Shown: positions 57,823 to 64,000 of the stretch, in pieces
Layout of the letters: each line of letters begins with the position of its first letter
Position numbering within the stretch: position 1 is the stretch's first letter
From: Sphingomonas sp. Leaf17
GTDB lineage: Bacteria > Pseudomonadota > Alphaproteobacteria > Sphingomonadales > Sphingomonadaceae
Assembly (NCBI RefSeq): GCF_001421505.1
Contig: NZ_LMKL01000001.1
Location: 124,001 to 188,000, forward strand
Direction of reading: 5' to 3'
Length of the DNA stretch: 64,000 bases
Program-made: the position numbers and the translations under genes
The notes under the pieces: model-generated
Told to the model about the DNA's origin: nothing
Database searches by the model: none
Seen by the model: only the letters and a program-made list of their open reading frames with translations

Positions 57823-58301
57823 ACCGGGTGCTGGACGACGTTCAGGCCGGGGCGCTCCTTGTAGAGCCAGCCGGAGAATGCGCCGCGCCACTTGCGGTCC
57901 GCCGCCTTCACGTACAGCTGCACGAACGCACCGGTGAGCTGCTCCTGTTCCCAGGGGGCGGTCTGTTCGCAGGCGCGCAGCTTGATGACGACATCGCCCA
58001 GCCGGGTCGCCTGGCCGGGCTTCAGCGTCACGTCGCGGGCGACACCATTGCGCTTGTTCAGCAGGCCGACGACAGCGACACGCTGCGCCATCGGCGTCGA
58101 TCCGGTGTCGACCGCCGCCTGCGCACCGGTATCCACCGTCTCGACCGCATCCGGGCCGGCGGGCGCGTCGGGAATTTCGACCGAAACGGGGGTTCGCTGC
58201 GGCACGGCCATGTCCTGCCGGGTCAGCGCGGTATAGCCGAACCAGCCGCCTGCCCCCACGCCCGCCACCAGAACGCCCGCGGCGAGCAGCCGCCGGTTCA
58301 T
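57627..58301 (-). CDS. DUF2155 periplasmic protein
   Basis: A 224-aa protein with a signal or anchor sequence (about 1-26, RRLLAAGVLVAGVGAGGWFG). The DUF2155 domain (about 70-170) has ARDVTLKPGQATRLGDVVIKLRACEQ, FSGWLYKERPGLNVVQHPVYDVW and a final TKSC. The tail (about 180-224) is a low-complexity Ala/Ser/Asp region that overlaps aat. In alphaproteobacteria this gene normally follows the NDUFA12-like gene, as here (ATGA overlap), so a complex I or envelope role is suspected but not shown. Confidence 0.88.
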   Translation of the reverse strand: MNRRLLAAGVLVAGVGAGGWFGYTALTRQDMAVPQRTPVSVEIPDAPAGPDAVETVDTGAQAAVDTGSTPMAQRVAVVGLLNKRNGVARDVTLKPGQATRLGDVVIKLRACEQTAPWEQEQLTGAFVQLYVKAADRKWRGAFSGWLYKERPGLNVVQHPVYDVWTKSCAMAFPDKGPDTVSAGDGAAPAARRSSARKSPDAEEAAPADDGAPSVPASAAASNAT

Positions 58302-58690
58302 CCCTCTGGCGTCCAGGCTTCGTAATCGCCGGTCGCGGCGGGACGCTTGCCGCCCTTTTCCATCGCGCCTTGCGGACGATAGGCCAGCGGCGTGCCGGTC
58401 ATATTGGCAACCGCCGGCTTCTGCCAGCCGCGCACCGGCGGCAGCACGTCGTCAGGCGCGCCGTCGATCTGGTGATGCAGCCAGCTGAACCATTCGGGCG
58501 GCACCCGGCTGGCGTCAGTCGATCCGTTATAGATCACCCAGCGTCGCGGGTTGCCCGCGGTGTCGCGGCCGCCCTCGTAATATACGTTGCCAAGCGAATC
58601 GGTGCCGACCTTCGCCTTGCCGCGAAGCCCGAATTTGGTGCCGAGAGTGGCGCCGTTCCACCAGGTGAAGGTCGATGCGAGAAAGCCCAT
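58298..58690 (-). CDS. NDUFA12-like (17.2 kDa) NADH:ubiquinone oxidoreductase subunit
   Basis: A 130-aa soluble protein. It has the NDUFA12/B17.2 pattern: GTDSLGNVYYEG, RRWVIYNG, and VPPEWFSWLHHQIDGAPDD. In alphaproteobacteria and mitochondria it is an accessory subunit of respiratory complex I at the junction of the arms. Coupled to the DUF2155 gene by ATGA. Other nuo genes are not in the window. Confidence 0.94.
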   Translation of the reverse strand: MGFLASTFTWWNGATLGTKFGLRGKAKVGTDSLGNVYYEGGRDTAGNPRRWVIYNGSTDASRVPPEWFSWLHHQIDGAPDDVLPPVRGWQKPAVANMTGTPLAYRPQGAMEKGGKRPAATGDYEAWTPEG

Positions 58691-58832
58691 GCCCGCCGCT
58701 TACCGCGCACGCGATGCGAGGGCAACCGTGGGTATGCCCGTTGGCGGCGCACAGGCATGGAAATCGGCCGGCCGAATCCGCTGGCATCGGCCCTGCCGCA
58801 CTGCCATCCTGTATCGTCACAAGGGGATCGCC

Positions 58833-60107
58833 ATGGCGCAGATCGAACGCGCGCGCGCCTTGATCGCGCATATTGCCGAGCATCTCCGCGCGGATCTGTC
58901 CGTCGAATTGTGGAACGGCGACGTCCTGCCGCTCGGGCCGGGCGCACGGGCGGACATCCGCATCCGGATCGCCTCGCCCGCCGCGATCGGCCGCCTCGTC
59001 CGCTCGCCTCGCCTGACGACCCTGGTCGAGGTATATCTGGCGGGCGACCTGGACATCGTCGGCGCGAGTCCGCTCGACGCCCTTGGCCGCTGGGATCACC
59101 TGAATGCCGTCCACCTGAAACGCAACGTCGACCGCCGGATCGTCCTGCGCAATGCGCTGCCGTTCCTTGCGGCGCGCGCGCCGGCGGACGCCGGGTTGCG
59201 CTTTACCGACCGGGTCCGCCGGCTGGCCGGCCGTGGCCGCGACGACCAGTCGATGATCCAGTTCCATTATGACGTGTCAAACGCCTTCTATGCGCTGTTC
59301 CTTGGGCAGGACATGCAATATTCGGCCGCGGTGTTCGCAAACGACGCGGACGACCTGGATGCTGCCCAGCAACGCAAGCTGGCGCTGATCTGCGCCAAAC
59401 TGCGCCTGAGGCCCGGCATGCGGTTGCTGGATATCGGCTGTGGCTGGGGTGGCCTGGCGGCCTATGCGGCGGACCATCACGGGGTGACGGTCCACGGCGT
59501 CACGTTAAGTGCCGCGCAACTCGCGGAGGCAAGGAGGCGCACGGCACGGTTCGGCGACCGGGTTACCCTCGAATTGCGCGATTACCGCACGCTGGACGCC
59601 AGCGAAGCCTATGACGCGATCGCGCAGATCGGCATGTTTGAACATGTCGGCATCGACAATCACGACATTTTCTTTGCCCAGATGGCCAGGCTGCTGGTGC
59701 CCGGCGGCCTGTATCTGCATCAGGCAACGACCCGCCGCGCCACCCGCGACCTGACCCGGTTTCGTCGCCAGTCCGCCTATATGAAGGTCATCAACCGCTG
59801 GATCTTCCCCGGCGGCGAACTGGACTATCTCGGGATGACCGCCACCAATCTGGAGCGGTGGGGATTCGAGGTGCGCGATGTCGAGACGATGCGCGAACAC
59901 TATCACCTGACGCTGAAGGCATGGAGCGAACGCCTGTATGCGCGCCGCGACGAGGCTGCCGCCGAAGCCGGCCTGACCCGCACCCGCCTGTGGCTGCTGT
60001 ATTTCGCGCTGTCGGCGACCGGTTTCTGGCGCGGCGTCCTCTGCGACTTTCAGACGCTGGCACAAAAGAAGATCACGGGCCGGTCGGGACTGCCGCCACT
60101 GCGCTGA
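58833..60107 (+). CDS. cfa: cyclopropane-fatty-acyl-phospholipid synthase family protein
   Basis: A 424-aa AdoMet-dependent enzyme that puts a methylene bridge across acyl-chain double bonds. The N-terminal lipid-binding part (about 1-130) includes VEVYLAGDLDIVG. The catalytic part contains HYDVSNAFYALFLGQDMQYSAAVF, the AdoMet loop LLDIGCGWGGLAAYAA (198-213), AQIGMFEHVGIDNHD and RWIFPGGELDYLG. AAGGGG lies 7 nt before the ATG at 58833; the frame opens 82 codons earlier, but that region is antisense to the complex I gene and has no similarity. Confidence 0.93.
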   Translation: MAQIERARALIAHIAEHLRADLSVELWNGDVLPLGPGARADIRIRIASPAAIGRLVRSPRLTTLVEVYLAGDLDIVGASPLDALGRWDHLNAVHLKRNVDRRIVLRNALPFLAARAPADAGLRFTDRVRRLAGRGRDDQSMIQFHYDVSNAFYALFLGQDMQYSAAVFANDADDLDAAQQRKLALICAKLRLRPGMRLLDIGCGWGGLAAYAADHHGVTVHGVTLSAAQLAEARRRTARFGDRVTLELRDYRTLDASEAYDAIAQIGMFEHVGIDNHDIFFAQMARLLVPGGLYLHQATTRRATRDLTRFRRQSAYMKVINRWIFPGGELDYLGMTATNLERWGFEVRDVETMREHYHLTLKAWSERLYARRDEAAAEAGLTRTRLWLLYFALSATGFWRGVLCDFQTLAQKKITGRSGLPPLR

Positions 60108-60155
60108 CCCGATCGGCCATCCGCCCGCCGTGATCGCTTCGACCAACCGGTCCTT

Positions 60156-60653
60156 TTACTTTCCCGGCCCGCCGGTCCAGCGGACGCGGTCACCCTCGGC
60201 GATCCCCAGTTCGCTCGTACGACCGCCGACCAGTTCCAGCACGGCCCCGACCGGTTCGCCCGACGGAATGGGGCTTTCCGAAAACGGCACGGTGTTCTCG
60301 GCGATATGCGCGATCGTGCCGTCGGCGCGGATATAGACGATGTCGAGCGGCGTCGGCGTGTTCTTCATCCAGAAGCTGGCCTCGCGCGGCGCGCCCCCCT
60401 CTGGCGGATAGGGCCAGAACAACATGCCGCCGTCGGGCTTCAGGTCGGTACGATACATCAGGCCGCGCGCCTGCTCCTCGGTGGTCTTGGCGGTTTCGAC
60501 CGTGAAGACATGCGACTTGCCCGCGCTCTCGATCGTCACGGGTATCGTCGCGGCCGCGGCCTGCGCCGCGTTGGCACCGGCATCGCTCGCGGCACAGCCC
60601 GGCAACGCGGCCATAGGGGCCAGAACCAGCAGCATCGCCATCATCGTCTTCAT
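60156..60653 (-). CDS. DUF192 lipoprotein
   Basis: A 165-aa exported protein. Lipoprotein-type signal ([20 protein letters not shown], Cys20), then a DUF192 domain (about 40-162): [56 protein letters not shown]. The start overlaps the cold-shock gene stop (ATGA). DUF192 next to a double cold-shock gene recurs in alphaproteobacteria; the function is unknown. Confidence 0.9.
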   Translation of the reverse strand: MKTMMAMLLVLAPMAALPGCAASDAGANAAQAAAATIPVTIESAGKSHVFTVETAKTTEEQARGLMYRTDLKPDGGMLFWPYPPEGGAPREASFWMKNTPTPLDIVYIRADGTIAHIAENTVPFSESPIPSGEPVGAVLELVGGRTSELGIAEGDRVRWTGGPGK

Positions 60654-61231
60654 GCGTCACCCTCTTCGACACTGACCGCCAACGGCCCCTTGCGGCCATC
60701 GACGATCCGCGCCTGCAACGGCTGATCGGGTTCGACACCCATCAGGCCCGCGCGGCGCAATGTCTCCATATGCACGAACACATCGGCCCCGTCACGGTCG
60801 CGGACCATGAAGCCATAGCCCTTCAGCCGGTTGAACCATTTGACGGTCACGCCCTCATACGGTCCCGCCTCGTCGATCAGCGCGACCGGATCGACCCGGT
60901 CTGGCTCCCGCGGCCGCGGCGGTGGCGGCTCGATCGCATTGGTCATGTCGATCGTCAGGATCTCGCGCGCCTGATAGCCCCGGTCGCGACGAATGGTCAC
61001 CATGTCGACCCGCGCGCCTTCGGGCAGGCTGCGGCGGCCATGCGCCTGCAACACGGAAAAATGGATCAGCACGTCGCCATAAGCGGCATCGTCGGCGACC
61101 GCGAAACCGAATCCGCGGGTCACGTCGAACCATTTCATGATTCCGCCGACGCGACCGTCCCCGACGTCCAAGGCCGGCGTGTCGGCGTCGCGTACTTCCA
61201 TCCTGTCATCCCGTTGCGCGTCGCTACGCAT
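60650..61231 (-). CDS. double cold-shock domain protein
   Basis: A 193-aa cytoplasmic protein with two cold-shock (OB-fold) domains: residues about 29-95 ([19 protein letters not shown]) and about 125-190 ([32 protein letters not shown]). Both keep RNP1-like KGYGF/RGFGF and RNP2-like VFVH/VLIHF motifs, so it should bind single-stranded RNA or DNA. The linker is Pro-rich. Confidence 0.93.
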   Translation of the reverse strand: MRSDAQRDDRMEVRDADTPALDVGDGRVGGIMKWFDVTRGFGFAVADDAAYGDVLIHFSVLQAHGRRSLPEGARVDMVTIRRDRGYQAREILTIDMTNAIEPPPPRPREPDRVDPVALIDEAGPYEGVTVKWFNRLKGYGFMVRDRDGADVFVHMETLRRAGLMGVEPDQPLQARIVDGRKGPLAVSVEEGDA

Positions 61232-61348
61232 GGTATACCCCCGTGGCCTTGCTACCATAGACCGTCGGCATCGCAATGCAGCAAACGTCGATGACCTACG
61301 GCAATTGTACTATATTGCGCCAGCCGCCGGATCGTGATGGCGTGCCGT

Positions 61349-61906
61349 TCAGGCGTCCGCCCCGTCGCAGAACACGTCCGGATCGAAATCCACGTCCGGC
61401 TCCATCGCGGCGATGCGGCGGGCCAGTGCAAAGCCGTGCCCGGCCCGCAGCATCGCCGCGATCTGCTTTTCACGGGCAGGACGATCGACCACCGTGTTGC
61501 CATACGGCCCGATCCGCTTGCGCCGCGCGAAGGTCAACGCGGCCCTGCACGACCGCGCATCCACGTCGGGGGTCAGCGCGGCGATATCTGCACCGTCGAT
61601 GCCCGACGCGCGAAACTCGTCGGCCACCCGGCGCGCGCCAAGGCCACGCCGTGCCATCGCCGCCGCCCGCGCCTCGGCGAACGCCCGGTCGTCGATATAG
61701 CCAAGGCCGGCCATCCGCTCGCCGATCGCCACCGGGTCGGCCGGCTCCCCGTCCCAGCCGCGCTCGCGGATCTTGCGGCGCAGATATTCGACCAGCCGCC
61801 CCCGCGTCGTCGCGAAACGTTCGACATAGCGCAGCGCCATCCGCTCCAGCGCTGGCGCATCGAGCGGTGGGGGCGGCGTACGCGGCTGGCGACGATCGTG
61901 GGGCAT
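61349..61906 (-). CDS. recX: RecX-type regulator of RecA
   Basis: A 185-aa helical protein with the three-helix repeats of RecX: ALRYVERFATTRGRLVEYLRRKIRERGW, GYIDDRAFAEARAAAMARRGLGARRVADEF, and KQIAAMLRAGHGFALARRIAA. RecX binds RecA filaments and limits strand exchange. recA is not in the window. The ATG at 61906 is divergent from the acyl-AMP ligase. Confidence 0.88.
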   Translation of the reverse strand: MPHDRRQPRTPPPPLDAPALERMALRYVERFATTRGRLVEYLRRKIRERGWDGEPADPVAIGERMAGLGYIDDRAFAEARAAAMARRGLGARRVADEFRASGIDGADIAALTPDVDARSCRAALTFARRKRIGPYGNTVVDRPAREKQIAAMLRAGHGFALARRIAAMEPDVDFDPDVFCDGADA

Positions 61907-62055
61907 CCGCCTTGTTTGTGCCACACTGGCGTAGGATTTTGAACGACCGTGCCGACGATATGTCGAAACGGGATGGATCGCAGGCGGCTTCGCGTGCGAG
62001 ATAATCGGGATAGCGTGCGCCCCGCACGCCTGGGACGACAAGGTAAGACCACGGC

Positions 62056-63825
62056 ATGACGACCGCGATCGCAGACTCTTCCATCACCCCGTCGGCCGTC
62101 GATCCGACGCGTCCGACGCCGACGACGGACAGCCTGCCACGCCGATTCGCCGATTTCGCCACGCTGGGCGAGGCGCTGGATTATGCCGCGACCGGTTCAC
62201 GCGGACTTAATTTCCATGACGCCCGCGGCACGCTGACCCGTCCCTATCCGTTTTCGGAATTGCGCGACGACGCCCGCGCCATGGCCTGTCGCCTGATCGC
62301 CGCCGGCGTGGCACCGGAAGACCGCATCGCGCTGGTCGCCGAAACCGGGCCGGAGTTCGCCGCGCTGTTCTTCGGCGTCGTCTATGCCGGCGCGTGGCCG
62401 GTGCCATTGCCGCTGCCGACCTCGTTCGGTGGTCGGGAATCCTATATCGAGCAGTTGCGCGTACAGCTGTCGAGCTGCGACCCGACCATGCTCATCTACC
62501 CGAACGAACTCGCGCAGATGGCCGGCGATGCCGCGACGCTGGCGGGTGTGCAGGGCATCGACTGGTCCGAATTCGCCACCCGCGAAGCAGGAGAGGTCGC
62601 GCTTCCCACCGCCGACGCCGATTCGATCGCCTATCTTCAGTACAGCAGCGGCTCGACGCGCTTCCCGCACGGCGTCGCGATCACCCACGCCGCCCTGCTC
62701 AACAATCTGGCCGCGCACAGCCACGGGATGGAGGTGCGCGACAGCGATCGCTGCGTCTCCTGGCTACCCTGGTATCACGACATGGGGCTGGTCGGCTGCT
62801 TCCTCTCGCCGGTCGCCAATCAGGTTTCGACCGATTACCTGAAGACCGAGGATTTCGCCCGTCGCCCGCTCGCCTGGCTCGACCTCATCAGCCGTAACGA
62901 GGGTACGACGCTCAGCTATTCGCCGACCTTCGGCTACGACATCTGCGCCCGCCGCATGTCGTCGCAGACCCGCGCCTCGGACCGGTTCGATCTTGCCCGC
63001 TGGCGCGTGGCGGGCAACGGCGCGGACATGATCCGTCCCGACGTGATGCAGGCGTTCGTCGACGCCTTCGCCGATGCCGGGTTCCAGGCATCCGCCTTCC
63101 TGCCCAGCTACGGTCTGGCCGAGGCCACGCTGGCGGTGTCGATCATGCCCCCGGGCGAGGGGATCCGCGTCGAGCTGGTCGAGGAAACCCAGCTGTCCGG
63201 CGGCAGCGCCGATGGTGGGCGCCCGCAACGCTACCGCGCGATCGTCAACTGCGGCAAGCCGGTGCGCGACATGGTCGTCGAAATCCGCGAGGAGGACGGA
63301 ACCCCACTGCCCGAGCGCGCGATCGGCAAGGTCTGGTGCCGTGGCACGTCGGTCATGGTCGGCTATTTCCGCGACGATCCCGCCACCGCCGCCTGTATGG
63401 TCGATGGCTGGCTCGACACCGGTGACATGGGCTATATGTCGGACGGTTACCTCTACATCGTCGGCCGCGCCAAGGACATGATCATCGTCAACGGCCGCAA
63501 CCACTGGCCGCAGGACATTGAATGGGCGGTCGAACAGCTGCCCGGGTTCAAGGCCGGTGACATTGCCGCCTTCGCGATCACGACGCCCGGCGGCGAGGAA
63601 ACCCCGGCGGTACTGGTCCAGTGCCGCAGCTCGGACGAAAGCGAGCGTACCCGTCTGCGCGACGAGATTCGCGAGCGCGTCCGGTCGGTCACCGGCATGA
63701 ACTGCGTGATCGAACTGATCCCGCCGCGCACTCTGCCCCGCACTAGCTCGGGCAAGCTCAGCCGCGCCAAGGCCCGCAACCTGTATCTCAGCGGCGACAT
63801 CAAACCCTATGACATTGCCGCCTGA
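62056..63825 (+). CDS. fatty acyl-AMP ligase
   Basis: A 589-aa adenylate-forming enzyme. The ATP motif reads QYSSGSTRFPHGVAITH (195-211), SWLPWYHDMGLVG follows, and GLAEATLAVS, DTGDMGYMSDGYLYIVGRAKDMIIVNGRNHWPQDIEW and PRTSSGKLSRAKAR complete the site including the catalytic Lys near the end. The GSTRFP form and NHWPQDIE are of the FAAL type, which activates fatty acids as acyl-AMP for carrier proteins; in sphingomonads a related enzyme feeds sphingolipid synthesis, but no such genes are visible here. Confidence 0.92.
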   Translation: MTTAIADSSITPSAVDPTRPTPTTDSLPRRFADFATLGEALDYAATGSRGLNFHDARGTLTRPYPFSELRDDARAMACRLIAAGVAPEDRIALVAETGPEFAALFFGVVYAGAWPVPLPLPTSFGGRESYIEQLRVQLSSCDPTMLIYPNELAQMAGDAATLAGVQGIDWSEFATREAGEVALPTADADSIAYLQYSSGSTRFPHGVAITHAALLNNLAAHSHGMEVRDSDRCVSWLPWYHDMGLVGCFLSPVANQVSTDYLKTEDFARRPLAWLDLISRNEGTTLSYSPTFGYDICARRMSSQTRASDRFDLARWRVAGNGADMIRPDVMQAFVDAFADAGFQASAFLPSYGLAEATLAVSIMPPGEGIRVELVEETQLSGGSADGGRPQRYRAIVNCGKPVRDMVVEIREEDGTPLPERAIGKVWCRGTSVMVGYFRDDPATAACMVDGWLDTGDMGYMSDGYLYIVGRAKDMIIVNGRNHWPQDIEWAVEQLPGFKAGDIAAFAITTPGGEETPAVLVQCRSSDESERTRLRDEIRERVRSVTGMNCVIELIPPRTLPRTSSGKLSRAKARNLYLSGDIKPYDIAA

Positions 63826-63907
63826 CCTCTACGGGAACCGGTTTTTCTTCGATACCGACCCGGTGATGGCAACACTCCGCTAACCAGCGCCGCCGTACCG
63901 TTGCAGG

Positions 63908-64000
63908 GTGTCAAGAACCCAAACGCCTCTGCCCGGCCCGATCACGGTCGATACCCGTTCCCTGATCGGCCTGCGAGAAGGCGCGAACCCGGCCGAATGG
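63908..64000 (+). CDS. possible start of a further gene (cut by window edge)
   Basis: A frame opening at GTG 63908 (VSRTQTPLPGPITVDTRS) is still open at the window end after 31 codons. GC-rich third positions suggest coding, but no Shine-Dalgarno is clear and the product is not recognised. It lies 82 bp after the acyl-AMP ligase on the same strand. Confidence 0.3.
   Translation, partial: MSRTQTPLPGPITVDTRSLIGLREGANPAEW

Overview
The window is GC-rich chromosomal DNA with the gene content of an alphaproteobacterium of the Sphingomonadales (Sphingomonas-like). The evidence is a Sphingomonas-type alkaline phosphatase, an NDUFA12-like complex I protein next to a DUF2155 gene, an acyl-AMP ligase, a meso-diaminopimelate-type murE and an FtsZ ending in [12 protein letters not shown]. 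Almost all sequence is coding, and runs of co-directional genes overlap by 4-5 nt (ATGA, GTGA, TTGA, TGATG). GTG and TTG starts are common.

Layout. 1-430: end of an IS5-family insertion sequence cut by the window edge. 589-4263: a small orphan gene, then a three-gene operon (circularly permuted ATP-grasp, alpha-E, transglutaminase-like) whose last enzyme lacks the catalytic Cys. 4334-9165: dsbD, an alkaline phosphatase and a secreted beta-helix protein, with inverted repeats between genes. 9372-15137: a methionine operon (sahR-like regulator/methyltransferase, metF, metH in two parts) behind a perfect 22-bp palindrome. 15275-31082: accessory and housekeeping genes: lipoproteins, aldo/keto reductase, GGDEF and AraC proteins, an ScfR-type regulator, two cation-efflux proteins, patatin plus 3-hydroxybutyrate dehydrogenase, a zinc peptidase, tRNA-Ala(CGC), GH130 and dGTPase. 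31079-52382: a SPOR protein gene followed, further upstream in transcription order, by a complete dcw cell-wall/division cluster, all on the minus strand: mraZ-rsmH-ftsL-ftsI-murE-(50-aa ORF)-murF-mraY-murD-ftsW-murG-murC-(65-aa ORF)-murB-ddl-ftsQ-ftsA-ftsZ. 52716-64000: S41 protease, cysteine synthase, ParA, Aat, the complex I assembly/structure pair, a cyclopropane synthase, DUF192 and double cold-shock genes, recX, and a fatty acyl-AMP ligase.

How the genes work together. The dcw genes make lipid II from UDP-sugars (MurB, C, D, E, F, Ddl, MraY, MurG), polymerise and crosslink it at the septum (FtsW, FtsI) and build the divisome (FtsL, Q, A, Z). A row of GGG triplets spaced exactly 10 bp apart upstream of mraZ looks like the MraZ operator. 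The met operon regenerates methionine from homocysteine and 5-methyl-THF, probably under SahR-type control.

The most unusual signal is a ~128-bp palindromic element present as two near-identical copies inside two conserved coding genes, metH (9962-10090) and murD (44301-44428). Both reading frames stay open. The copies are entered in different frames and left in the same frame, and one stem shows compensatory base changes. Other unusual points are two very small genes (50 and 65 codons) translationally coupled at both ends inside the dcw cluster, and a 196-bp convergent overlap between aat and a DUF2155 gene.
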